Source: JAVBSX01 sp051660685
GTDB taxonomy: Bacteria > Planctomycetota > Planctomycetia > Pirellulales > Thermoguttaceae
Direction: 5' to 3'
NCBI GenBank assembly: GCA_051660685.1
Contig: JBOFQB010000036.1
Location: forward strand, 47,570-111,569
Length of the DNA: 64,000 bases
In this document: piece by piece, positions 27,977 through 36,500 of the stretch
How positions within the stretch are numbered: position 1 is the stretch's first letter
Layout: every line of letters starts with the position of its first letter
Program-made: the position numbers and the translations under genes
Notes under the pieces: generated by a model
Told to the model about the DNA's origin: nothing
What the model saw: the letters and a program-made list of their open reading frames with translations, nothing else
Database searches by the model: none

Positions 27977-28843
27977 TTATTGTCCCGGGACAGGTGAGGG
28001 GAGATAGGTCGGAGTTGTGAGAGGTGAAGACCCTGATACTTCACCTTCATTCAGAATGGTTCCTGAACCAAGAGACGACATTACATTGACATCACGTCCG
28101 GGATACGGATTGGCAACAGGGGGCATTGGAACAGAAAGGGCGGGATTCTGCCCTCTTTCACCAAAAGGTTGGGACATTGGACGCATGTAAACAATCTGCT
28201 CGCTATTTCCCAGACTCAAGTCTTTGTTTCCAATTCGTATAACGGCAAGAATCGACCCTCGATGTTTTGCTTCTGAAATCGGGTCAACTCCCGGTTCCAA
28301 CTGCGTATTGACCAATGTGCCAACTCCTGCTGTTGCAAGTCCTTGAAATTCAGGATTAGGCAGGTAAATGACTTTGGTAACGAAGTTGCCCGCAAAAACT
28401 TGGTCGAAATCATTATCCGTGAACTCAATCGGGACCATGTTGTGATCTAAAAACGCTTGTGTTCGCGGAGAAGCAGGAGCAATTTCAAGGGTTGGATACA
28501 AATTCCGACCTTGTGTATTCGGAATGTTTGCTAATTCCAGCTGATAAAAGCGACCTTGTACCATGTTCCGCACATGAGGATAAGGAACCGGCATTCCGTC
28601 GACGTTGATTTCCAATTCTTGGGGAGCCAAAAACTGGACTTGCGACGTTTGACCATTTCCCTGGTTGTACATACCGTTTCCGGGTCCCATTTGGGGATTG
28701 AAATACGGCGGAACTGTTCCGGGCGCAACAGCGGGGTCACAATCGGTCAGATGCCGCAAAATCCCCCCCTGTTGATAAGCCGTTTGACAACCCAAAAAAA
28801 CGGCCAACATCGCCAAAATCGTAATACTTGCACAATATCGCAT
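27977..28843 (-). CDS. Lipoprotein with the same N-terminal domain as the DUF11 protein
   Basis: From the ATG at 28843 (GGGGA eight bases upstream) the signal is MRYCASITILAMLAVFLGC, with lipobox LGC. The mature part of about 270 residues carries the shared domain (FYQLELANIPNTQGRNLYPT ... GNFVTKVIYL). A Pro/Gly-rich tail with PVANPYPGRDVN follows. There is no +2 Asp after the Cys (Gln instead), so outer-membrane location is likely by E. coli rules, though planctomycete sorting is uncertain. It is the first gene of the presumed five-gene motor operon, 106 bases before the DUF11 gene. The shared domain does not match a family I can name. Confidence 0.8.
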   Translation of the reverse strand: MRYCASITILAMLAVFLGCQTAYQQGGILRHLTDCDPAVAPGTVPPYFNPQMGPGNGMYNQGNGQTSQVQFLAPQELEINVDGMPVPYPHVRNMVQGRFYQLELANIPNTQGRNLYPTLEIAPASPRTQAFLDHNMVPIEFTDNDFDQVFAGNFVTKVIYLPNPEFQGLATAGVGTLVNTQLEPGVDPISEAKHRGSILAVIRIGNKDLSLGNSEQIVYMRPMSQPFGERGQNPALSVPMPPVANPYPGRDVNVMSSLGSGTILNEGEVSGSSPLTTPTYLPSPVPGQ

Positions 28844-29328
28844 TAGGTTTTCCCCCATACTGCACGCAACTCGTTTTACTGAAAATACTTACAAGCGAAT
28901 TCGACCAAACAGGAACATCGCTGATTCACAACTGTTTGGTTTCCGTAAAGGTTGTTCCGTCCTAAACACCGAACACCTCGTCCTCACTCACTATATCGGC
29001 AATATCGGTATAGACGTGATTACCCTTTTTTTATAAAATTCCGCACTTTTCCAAAAAAAAGTTATAACCGGAATAATCGGACCTAACGAATTGAAGAAAT
29101 TAAAACAGGTCGTTTGGGATAAAAGATTAAAACAGGCATTTTAGGAAGAACATCACAATAGACAGTTTAAGGCAAAAAATCAAAACAGGCAGAATGGATA
29201 ACATGACTTCATCTCTGTCCCTACCTTGTTGACATCCGTATTATTCAAATTCTTCCTTTACAAATACTTGCTGCACAAATACCTCCTATTCTATTTTTTC
29301 ACCCTATTTTTTGTATTCTGTTTTTTCT
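28844..29328. other. Divergent intergenic region with ACAGG repeats
   Basis: These 485 bases separate the motor operon (minus) from the LolA-like gene (plus). ACAG-headed units occur at 29105 (ACAGGTCGTTTGGGAT), 29132 (ACAGGCATTTTAGGAA), 29162 (weaker) and 29185 (ACAGGCAGAATGGATA). They are spaced 27, 30 and 23 bases and could be operator-like. Near 29000, ATATCGGCAATATCGGTATAG contains a short direct repeat. No credible ORF. Confidence 0.45.
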
Positions 29329-30312
29329 ATGCGATTCTACCTTTTTTTCTCAAAACGTCTGTTTCTATCTGCTGTTTGTCTTTCTCTCGCACTTACAGCA
29401 ATGATAATGTTGGACGGGGTACAACTCTCGCTTGTTTTTGGAAATGATTCGGGGGAACAAGGTGACACAAAACAACAGTTGAGTGAGGACCTCATGCAGG
29501 TTGTTCTGCAACGTCTTGCGACCTTACAAACCGTTGACGCGAACATGCGACTCAAAGTTGCTCTCTTTGGAAACGAATACAGAGGAAGCGGGATTTACCT
29601 TGAAAAACGGGATCAGGACGATGAAACCTCTTCCAACGATCAACTGCTCAGACGTCTCTTCCTGTTGGAACTGAAATTTCAATCCAACTCGGCTGCACAA
29701 CCGGGAAATGACTCGAACACCTTAAAAATTGTCTGTGATGGTGTCTATGTCTGGAAATACTCCTCAACAGAAGGTCTCTACCGTGTTGAAATCAACCAAT
29801 TGTTAGAAGCGATTGCACAGTCGGACCGAAAAACGGAATTTGAAAATCCGGGAGATATGGGAAAAATGCCCGGTTTGGGAGGATTGGAAGGGACGTTAAG
29901 GTCAATGAAAGGAATGTATGCCTTTTCGCGTGGAACCGTTGAAAGTACACAATTGGGTTCTCAAGCGTTTGGGGTTTGGAAAATAACGGCTCCGATGAAG
30001 GAGGACATCCTCAAAAGAATGATGCAATCACTCGGCGTTAAAGAAGCAACCCCTCAAACTGTTCAGGTTCAGATTCCAACAGCAGTCGCCCTTTATGTCG
30101 GCAAAGACGACTTTTTCCCTTATCGAATAGATTACTTTCAAGGACCTTATGATGAAATTGATTGGAACCGACCTTATATTCAACAGGAATTGTTCAATGT
30201 CGCGCTCAACAGCGGGGGAATCTCCAATTCCCGGTTCCAGTACACTTCAGGGGAAAGTATCATCCTAGAAGAGAAGGGAACGGAAAAATACATCCAAAAA
30301 CTTGGTCTGTAA
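29329..30312 (+). CDS. Exported LolA-like protein
   Basis: The ATG at 29329 gives a signal peptide (MRFYLFFSKRLFLSAVCLSLALTA). The mature region of about 300 residues has the pattern of a LolA/outer-membrane lipoprotein-sorting fold. It runs from helical LATLQTVDANMRLKVALFGN through GSGIYLEKRD and LKIVCDGVYVWKYSS to TAVALYVGKDDFFPYRIDYF. Planctomycetes have many such proteins whose cargo is unknown. It lacks a lipobox. The gene stands alone between divergent and convergent neighbours. A dyad downstream may end its transcript. The family assignment rests on pattern only. Confidence 0.65.
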   Translation: MRFYLFFSKRLFLSAVCLSLALTAMIMLDGVQLSLVFGNDSGEQGDTKQQLSEDLMQVVLQRLATLQTVDANMRLKVALFGNEYRGSGIYLEKRDQDDETSSNDQLLRRLFLLELKFQSNSAAQPGNDSNTLKIVCDGVYVWKYSSTEGLYRVEINQLLEAIAQSDRKTEFENPGDMGKMPGLGGLEGTLRSMKGMYAFSRGTVESTQLGSQAFGVWKITAPMKEDILKRMMQSLGVKEATPQTVQVQIPTAVALYVGKDDFFPYRIDYFQGPYDEIDWNRPYIQQELFNVALNSGGISNSRFQYTSGESIILEEKGTEKYIQKLGL

Positions 30313-30403
30313 TCGGTCTGTCCAATCTCCGCGTCCTTAGCGTCTTTGCAAGAAACCTCTTCCAAAAATGACTTTGCCGTTCTCCTGTCTCAACCTGACA
30401 ATC

Positions 30404-30430
30404 TGCCCGACATCTTCTTGACGTCGGGCA
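30404..30430. terminator. Possible hairpin between convergent genes
   Basis: TGCCCGAC (30404-30411) and GTCGGGCA (30423-30430) form a perfect 8-bp stem with an 11-base loop between the LolA-like gene and the convergent DUF2961 gene. There is no T-tract on either side, so a Rho-independent terminator is not certain. Confidence 0.35.
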
Positions 30431-30537
30431 AATTGCACTTCTTTCCAACAACAATCCTCAAACTCACTTTGCGTTGTTGCGTTTTGGTTTTCCAAAATTG
30501 CCCCAACAAAACGCCAATCAATCCGCAATTTTTATTC

Positions 30538-31713
30538 TTACTTCTTCTCTTTCACCAATTTTTGAGGGGCAATCTGCAACTCCTCACGATTCGGTAAGCT
30601 CGGGTATGCAGCATGGGGTTCGGCTTGATACCAGAATGCAACACTTGAGAGATCATCATCAAGCGGCAGATACCGACCCGAACCGTCATTGTACCAACCA
30701 AGAGCCTGAATCGTCACTTTCAAGTCTTCATCAAACCGGATTGGATCGGCAATATGCCAACGATATAAGCCAAATCGTTGTCCAACGGTATAACAAATGT
30801 CATTTGGAATGACCTGGACCAAACCGCAATACGGCGTGCTGAACTCGCGGTATAAACCATTTCGGTCAAAATTGTACGAACCGCAGAAATAATCTTCTGT
30901 TCCTGTCCCCGCAATCGTCGGAAATTCCTTATCTCCGTCCATAAAAAATTTGATTTCACCTTCACCCCACCATCCTGGACTGCGGACTTCCCAAGTCATG
31001 TATGTTCCAACATAATGCCCCTTACCTTTGATTCCGTCGACAATGGTGTAAATCCCTTTGGGATCGAGTTTCGGACTCCGTCGGAATTGAGCGTGAAAAT
31101 AACCGGCATTTTCGGGAACATCGGCTAAAACATAATTGATCTGGTAATAGATGACAATTTCCTGATCTTCAAGATTTTCAATTGTCACTTTTGCTTTTTT
31201 GCGAAAAGGCATATTCCAATAACAGTTAAAAGCACTTCCCGGGTTGACGTTAATCATCAAAGAATTGTTTTGGCAGTATTCCTGCCAACCACATGCAAAA
31301 AAGTCAGCAAGCGGGGATTCAACAGAGGGAGTTTCTTCTCCGTCCCAATAAAAGCGAATAATCATACTTCGGGTTTTGTGAAGCGGGGCGGGAGTGAGCC
31401 AGATTTGCTGAATTGCCCCGCTTCCTTCGATTTCGGCAAGAGTAAAGGTCGAATTTTTGGGTATACGGACATAAGGAGAGACTTTCCAACCTTGACCCAG
31501 ATCGCGTGCTGCATGAAGTGCAGGTCCGTCCGTTGACATTGCAGCCTTACCTTTTTCCCCTGTAAAATTTTCCGGGCAGATGGAACGGGTTTTTGCGTCG
31601 GAAAGAAGGTGCAAGGTGCTTTGATCGACAGAAAGACCGTTAAATGGTTGTTGTGCATAAACACTAAGGGTGAGGAGCAAAACGGCGAGAACGGAGAAAG
31701 CAAAACGTTTCAT
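30538..31713 (-). CDS. DUF2961 / GH172-family exported protein
   Basis: The ATG at 31713 has AGGAGG at seven bases and begins a signal peptide (MKRFAFSVLAVLLLTLSVYAQ). The mature 370 residues match DUF2961: GAIQQIWLTPAPLHKTRSMI, WDGEETPSVESPLADFFACG, YYQINYVL and GTGTEDYFCGSYNF, the last holding the acidic residue thought catalytic in the GH172 group. GH172 enzymes act on fructofuranose or arabinofuranose linkages in some Actinobacteria. Planctomycetes have many uncharacterised members. Probably periplasmic and used in glycan breakdown. It is divergent from the M28 peptidase gene. Confidence 0.85.
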   Translation of the reverse strand: MKRFAFSVLAVLLLTLSVYAQQPFNGLSVDQSTLHLLSDAKTRSICPENFTGEKGKAAMSTDGPALHAARDLGQGWKVSPYVRIPKNSTFTLAEIEGSGAIQQIWLTPAPLHKTRSMIIRFYWDGEETPSVESPLADFFACGWQEYCQNNSLMINVNPGSAFNCYWNMPFRKKAKVTIENLEDQEIVIYYQINYVLADVPENAGYFHAQFRRSPKLDPKGIYTIVDGIKGKGHYVGTYMTWEVRSPGWWGEGEIKFFMDGDKEFPTIAGTGTEDYFCGSYNFDRNGLYREFSTPYCGLVQVIPNDICYTVGQRFGLYRWHIADPIRFDEDLKVTIQALGWYNDGSGRYLPLDDDLSSVAFWYQAEPHAAYPSLPNREELQIAPQKLVKEKK

Positions 31714-32011
31714 CAAAAAACCTCCTAAATGTGAACGGTAGTAAAGATTTTGTGTGGTCATTAAACAACAGTTTTTCTTGCTTTGCTTTACTTTGTGAGA
31801 AAAGCAAGAGTTTGCAAAGCGAATGAGCTTTAACATATTGGCAATGTGCAGTATAGACGGAATCGAAGTTCCCGGTCAACGGTTCCCGCCAAAAAAAACA
31901 AGCGAATTGCAACGCCGTTTCGAGGAAATTTGTTTCTCTTGCAATCCGTATGTCTTCCGTTTACAATCACAAAACCGTCCCGAAACAAATGAAAATGTCA
32001 TCTGCCCTACT

Positions 32012-33211
32012 ATGAAAGCGTCCCTCTACTTTCTCATCCTGATTGCCCCGTTTTTTCACGGTCAACACTCCCTTCTTGCACAAGAGGATTCCCCCCTTGT
32101 GTCAACTGTTGAACAATTGGAGGAACATGTTCGATTTCTTTCGGATCGGGAATTGCAAGGACGTCAATTTGGAACAATCGGGGCCCAAAAAACAGCCGAA
32201 TACATTGCCAATACTTTGAAAGAGGCCGGGTTGAAACCGGGGGGGACAACATCGGGTTGGACAATGATTGCTCAACCGGGAGTTGCGCAATCGGGGATGA
32301 CTCAATCGGGTGAAAGAACGGGGTTGGAATCGGGGAATCAGGCAATCTCCAATTTTGCGTGTACTTCGATTTTGCAGAATCCGTATTTTCAGCTTTTCAG
32401 TGTTGAAGACACTCTTGGAATCAATGTTCTTGCCTATATTCCCGGAACGGACGTGACTCTTGCTCAAGAATGGATTGTTCTTTGCGCTCATTACGATCAT
32501 TTGGGACAACGGAAAGGGGGGGCACACTATCCTGGTTCCAACGACAATGCAAGCGGGGTTGCGGTTTTGCTGGAACTCGCGCGACATCTTACGGTTGCAG
32601 TCAACAACGGCACATTGCGTTTGGACCGAACAGTTCTTTTCCTCTTCTGCGACGGAGAAGAGAAGAATTTGCTCGGCAGTCGGCATTTTGTCCGTTCCCT
32701 TTTGGACCGTTGGAAACGGATTCGGGAACAAGAGGGTGAAGAGGAAGCGGGACAGAAAGCAACTGTTTCTGCCCCTCCAAAAATCGTTTGTGCGGTTACA
32801 TTGGACATGGTTGGGATGCTTAGTGAGGACCGGTTGGAAATTGTTGGACAGCAGAGTGGAACGACTTGGAAAGAGTTACTCGATAGAGCCAATCAAAACG
32901 AAGAACTGAGGTTTCGTTGGGAACCGAAAATGTGGAAGAATTCGGATCATTATGCCTATTACGAGGAAAGCATCCCCTCTCTGCTCTTGTTTACGGGTTT
33001 GTCCGGTCCCTATCATACATTCGAGGACACGCCTGAACTCCTGTCCTTTTCCGGGATGATGAGAATTCTCAACTTCGTTTGCGAAATGGTCCGGGAGTTG
33101 GCGGATTCGCAATCCCGACTGATTCCAACTTGGATTGAGGTCACAACAAGGGGTTTACCGTCCGGGGTTTTCAATTGGGGCAAAACCGGCAAGAATTGCG
33201 TGATCGCGTAA
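32012..33211 (+). CDS. Exported M28-family zinc aminopeptidase
   Basis: The start at 32012 gives signal MKASLYFLILIAPFFHGQ...LLAQ; the frame extends upstream to 31823 without support. The 399 residues hold the metal ligands of family M28. These are His in LCAHYDHLG, bridging Asp in GSNDNASG, Glu-Glu in FCDGEEKNLLGSRHF, Asp in VTLDMVGM and His in GPYHTFEDTPE, so the di-zinc site looks complete. A Gly/Ser/Gln/Thr-rich insert of about 55 residues (after LKEAGLKPGG) is extra to the usual fold. Such enzymes remove N-terminal residues from peptides outside the cytoplasm. It diverges from the DUF2961 gene. Confidence 0.9.
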   Translation: MKASLYFLILIAPFFHGQHSLLAQEDSPLVSTVEQLEEHVRFLSDRELQGRQFGTIGAQKTAEYIANTLKEAGLKPGGTTSGWTMIAQPGVAQSGMTQSGERTGLESGNQAISNFACTSILQNPYFQLFSVEDTLGINVLAYIPGTDVTLAQEWIVLCAHYDHLGQRKGGAHYPGSNDNASGVAVLLELARHLTVAVNNGTLRLDRTVLFLFCDGEEKNLLGSRHFVRSLLDRWKRIREQEGEEEAGQKATVSAPPKIVCAVTLDMVGMLSEDRLEIVGQQSGTTWKELLDRANQNEELRFRWEPKMWKNSDHYAYYEESIPSLLLFTGLSGPYHTFEDTPELLSFSGMMRILNFVCEMVRELADSQSRLIPTWIEVTTRGLPSGVFNWGKTGKNCVIA

Positions 33212-33475
33212 TCGCGTGATGTCACAGTCCGTTTGGTAATAAGGTAAAGAATTCAGGAGACGGCTCGTTTCAACAAGAGCTGTTTGGGGGGGGCTCGACC
33301 GATTGCCGTTTGTCGGCGTCTTTTTTCTTTCATGTCCTTGCGAAATTCTGCAAAAGGGACTAGAATTTGGGGCAACTGTCCTTTTACGGAACGACAGAAA
33401 TGATTTTGTCGGATTAAATTGGATTAAAATCGAAGTAATCAGGTCAACATTTAACACAACGGCAGAGCGAGAATT

Positions 33476-35383
33476 ATGCACTTAACAGCGGATCAAAAAG
33501 CGATTGGTAAAGAAAACTTTTGTGCAACAATCGGAAGTGATTTGGTTCCCCGGGGATCGGAAAATTTGCGGGCCTTTCTCAAACGTGGAAATGGTGCCGA
33601 CCTGAAATCAGGAGAAGGTCTCGGTTCCGCCTACTTCAATTATGGAACCGTTGATCGTCCCGTTCGTGTTGCTGTTTTAGGAACCGGCGATGAAGGAAGC
33701 GTTCTGATCGGGGCAATTAACCCGAAATATGTGCAAGTCGTCGCAATTGCCGATATTCGACCCTTTAACCAATACCGCGCTTTTCATGGTGATGTCGAAT
33801 CAGAAGCCGCAATGAAAGTCCGAAAAGGGCTTATGAACGTTTATGGTTGGGAAAGCGAAGAAGAAGCCCGAAAACATGTCCGCGTTTATGGTGATTACAA
33901 GGAATTGCTCGAAAAAGAACGGAATCACGAAGATGAGGAAACCAAAATCGAAGCGGTCATCATCGCCCTTCCCTTGTTCCTCCATGCTCCAGCTGCAATC
34001 GCCGCAATGCAAGACGGTTATCATGTGTTGACCGAAAAGTTAATGGGACATACGGTTGCCAATTGTAAAGAAATGGCATTAGCAGCGAAAAAGTTCAACA
34101 AACATCTCGCAACGGGACATCAACGGCATTATAACGTCCTTTATGATGATGCGGTCAAGCTGCTTCAGAGCGGTGTTTTGGGCGATTTGCATTATATTCG
34201 AGCGCAATGGCATCGTAACAACCGGCCGGGTAATGACAGTTGGAAACCGTCTATTCCCGACGGATTGAAGAAAGAGGTGGAACTGGACCGGGACGGGAAA
34301 CCACACAGACTGGGCAAGATAGAGAGGGAGTTAGCGTCGTACAAGAAGAAGGTGAGTGAGTTAGATGCACTTCCTGAAGCGGCTAAAACGGTAAGGGCGG
34401 ACGAAATTGCTCTTTGGAAGAAGAAGGTTGCCCAAAAAGAAGCACAACTTATGGATGCTGTTCTTGCAACCGGGGGTGAAGCGTTAGGTTTTAACTTCAA
34501 AAGTGCCGAAGATTATGGTTATGTGTCCGAACAGATCAAGGTTGACGGGACGAGCGGGGTTTATGACCGTCCTGCGGGGGAAGAATTGATTCGTTGGCGA
34601 CTGTTTGACCGGACGAGTGCAGGTCTTATGGCGGAGTTAGGCTCACATCAGTTGGATGCAGCGAGCATTTTCATTGCCGCAATGCATGATGGAAAGAAAC
34701 AGTATCCTCTTGCGGTCAGTGCAACGAGTACACGGTCAATCTTTCCTGAAGATGCGAAAACAGATGGATTGGACCGGGACGCGGACGATCATGTTCATTG
34801 TGTTTATGATTATGCGGGGCCGGGTTACAATGTTGAAGACCCTCTTGGAAAGCAACGCAAGATAACGGTTGCGTACTCTTCGATCAATGGAAATGGTTTT
34901 GGGGGATACGGGGAGACCGTTTTTGGGACGAAAGGGACATTGGTCCTTGAATTGGAAAAGGAAGCGATGTTGTATCGTGGGGCCGAAGTCGAGAAAAAGA
35001 CGAAGGTGGTGAAGAAGAAAAATGCGCAAGGTGAGTATCTTGACCTTGACATTTCGGATGAGGGGGACCCTCTTTCTGCGGCGATTGGTTTACAGGCGAT
35101 TTTCGGCGATGTCAGTCGCGGTTATTGTGAGGAAATCGAGCATTGGGCGTATTGTATTCGGGAGAATCCGACCGTTGAAGCAGATAAACCGCAACCTCGT
35201 TGTATTCCCGGGGTCGCCCTTGCCGATGCTGTGATTGCTCTTGTGACGAACATTTCAGCAAATCGGGGTGAGACGGTTGAGTTTAACAAGGCTTGGTTTG
35301 ACCCGTTTGATGAAGCAACGCCGGAAACGGATTTGTTAGGTGCGGCAGACGGAAAACCGGATTTGAGCAAATACGGGATTTAG
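33476..35383 (+). CDS. Gfo/Idh/MocA-family oxidoreductase with coiled-coil insert
   Basis: The 635-residue protein has an N-terminal leader of about 60 residues, then a Rossmann fold (VRVAVLGTGDEGSVLIGAI, 63-81). TEKLMGHT takes the place of the usual EKP loop. The C-terminal alpha/beta domain includes SGVLGDLHYIRAQWHR and AELGSHQLDAAS. Between them is a highly charged insert (about 265-325) predicted as a coiled coil. That makes it much longer than the 350-450 residues usual for the family, though long versions occur in planctomycetes. There is no Tat signal, so it is cytoplasmic. The family uses NAD(P) to oxidise sugars or cyclitols; substrate unknown. It stands alone, with 92 bases to an Rpn-type gene whose start is weak. 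Confidence 0.87.
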   Translation: MHLTADQKAIGKENFCATIGSDLVPRGSENLRAFLKRGNGADLKSGEGLGSAYFNYGTVDRPVRVAVLGTGDEGSVLIGAINPKYVQVVAIADIRPFNQYRAFHGDVESEAAMKVRKGLMNVYGWESEEEARKHVRVYGDYKELLEKERNHEDEETKIEAVIIALPLFLHAPAAIAAMQDGYHVLTEKLMGHTVANCKEMALAAKKFNKHLATGHQRHYNVLYDDAVKLLQSGVLGDLHYIRAQWHRNNRPGNDSWKPSIPDGLKKEVELDRDGKPHRLGKIERELASYKKKVSELDALPEAAKTVRADEIALWKKKVAQKEAQLMDAVLATGGEALGFNFKSAEDYGYVSEQIKVDGTSGVYDRPAGEELIRWRLFDRTSAGLMAELGSHQLDAASIFIAAMHDGKKQYPLAVSATSTRSIFPEDAKTDGLDRDADDHVHCVYDYAGPGYNVEDPLGKQRKITVAYSSINGNGFGGYGETVFGTKGTLVLELEKEAMLYRGAEVEKKTKVVKKKNAQGEYLDLDISDEGDPLSAAIGLQAIFGDVSRGYCEEIEHWAYCIRENPTVEADKPQPRCIPGVALADAVIALVTNISANRGETVEFNKAWFDPFDEATPETDLLGAADGKPDLSKYGI

Positions 35384-35437
35384 AGAGGGAGAAGGTCGTA
35401 CCTCCTCAAGCCTGATTTTGCAAGTAAAATACAACGT

Positions 35438-36412
35438 ATGAAGCAGAAACAATCCCAATCAACTGAACCGCAACTTGGCCCGGTTACCAAAGCTCAGATT
35501 GACGAACTGTTTGAACGACTGAAACAAGGGCTTGGCGAGTTTAGCGTGCTGAATGATGTCATTTTCAAGCACCTTTTTGGCGAGCCGGGCAAAGCCGAAC
35601 CGCGATTGATGAGCTTGCTCAACGCGGTTCGTAAGCAGATGCAACAGTCGCTCATTACGAAGGTGAAAATCGAGAGTGCGACGAATTATCCGGCCAATCC
35701 GGGCGAGAAAATCACTTTCCTTGACATTAAGGCGCAAGACGGCGAGGGATGCTGGTATAATGTAGAGGTCCAGTTAATTAAGCGAGGGCATTTTGTCCGG
35801 CGAGTTGTCTACTACAATGCAAAAATACACGGTTCGCAACTTAGCAAAGGTGAGGGGTATGACCGACTTCGCCCGACGATTAGCGTTGTTTTGACCGATT
35901 TTGTGCTGTTTGACGACTTGCCGGGTCCGTTTCAACCTTTTCGGATCACGTCCGAGACGAATCCTGAGTATGTGTTGACGGACGATGTGCAGTATGTTTT
36001 CATTCAGTTTGGGGGCGAGTTGACGGCGGAATCGTTGATCGGTTTGGTGCCGGAGTTGGCGGACTGGATCAGGTTTTTGAATTTCAAGCGAATCGATGAG
36101 GCGACGATGAAAAAGGTACTTTTTGCGAATCCAATGGTTGCGAGTACGGGCCGGGTTTTGACGGAATTTACGGCGGATAAGAAGGCGCGGCAGTTGATCG
36201 AGGATGCGGAGAAACATCGTCGGGACTATGATTGGGCAATGCAGTGTGAACGGCGCGAAGGTGAGGCAAGGGGCATTGCGATTGGCAAAGCAGAAGGCAA
36301 AGCGGAAGGTAAAGCGGAAATTGCTCGCAAACTTCAGATGGAAGGGTTCGATTCAAACACCATATCGAGAATTACCGGGCTTTCAGAAAATGAAATTGTG
36401 AACTTGACGTAA
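35438..36412 (+). CDS. Rpn / PD-(D/E)XK nuclease-family transposase-like protein
   Basis: The 324 residues belong to the PD-(D/E)XK nuclease family transposase group. NDVIFKHLFGEPGK near the N-terminus matches the family opening. The core TFLDIKAQDGEGCWYNVEVQ supplies Asp and Glu-x-Gln, and YYNAKIHGSQLSKGEGYDRL follows. Rpn proteins in E. coli nick DNA and promote RecA-independent recombination. The C-terminus has a Gly-Lys-Ala-Glu repeat, then an IARKLQMEGF..ISRITGLSENEI tail like other members. It has no clear Shine-Dalgarno site and is not flanked by inverted repeats, so it is not an IS. These genes are often multicopy and variable between strains. Confidence 0.88.
   Translation: MKQKQSQSTEPQLGPVTKAQIDELFERLKQGLGEFSVLNDVIFKHLFGEPGKAEPRLMSLLNAVRKQMQQSLITKVKIESATNYPANPGEKITFLDIKAQDGEGCWYNVEVQLIKRGHFVRRVVYYNAKIHGSQLSKGEGYDRLRPTISVVLTDFVLFDDLPGPFQPFRITSETNPEYVLTDDVQYVFIQFGGELTAESLIGLVPELADWIRFLNFKRIDEATMKKVLFANPMVASTGRVLTEFTADKKARQLIEDAEKHRRDYDWAMQCERREGEARGIAIGKAEGKAEGKAEIARKLQMEGFDSNTISRITGLSENEIVNLT
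36284..36319 (+). repeat. 12-bp tandem repeat encoding GKAE units
   Basis: Three near-identical 12-bp units (GGCAAAGCAGAA and variants) encode Gly-Lys-Ala-Glu in the helical tail of the Rpn-like protein. The in-frame period allows length changes by slippage, a recurrent trait of this family. Confidence 0.8.
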
Positions 36413-36500
36413 GCCGATGAGGCGGGGCTGGGAACAGTAGCGGAACATGTCAAGGATTCCTTTGTTGCGTCTCCCAACATTAACCTGAGGAGAGGAATTT

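Noticed and set aside
35438..36412. Insertion sequence around the Rpn-like gene
   Set aside because: No terminal inverted repeats or duplications seen on either side; Rpn genes are normally not mobile units by themselves.
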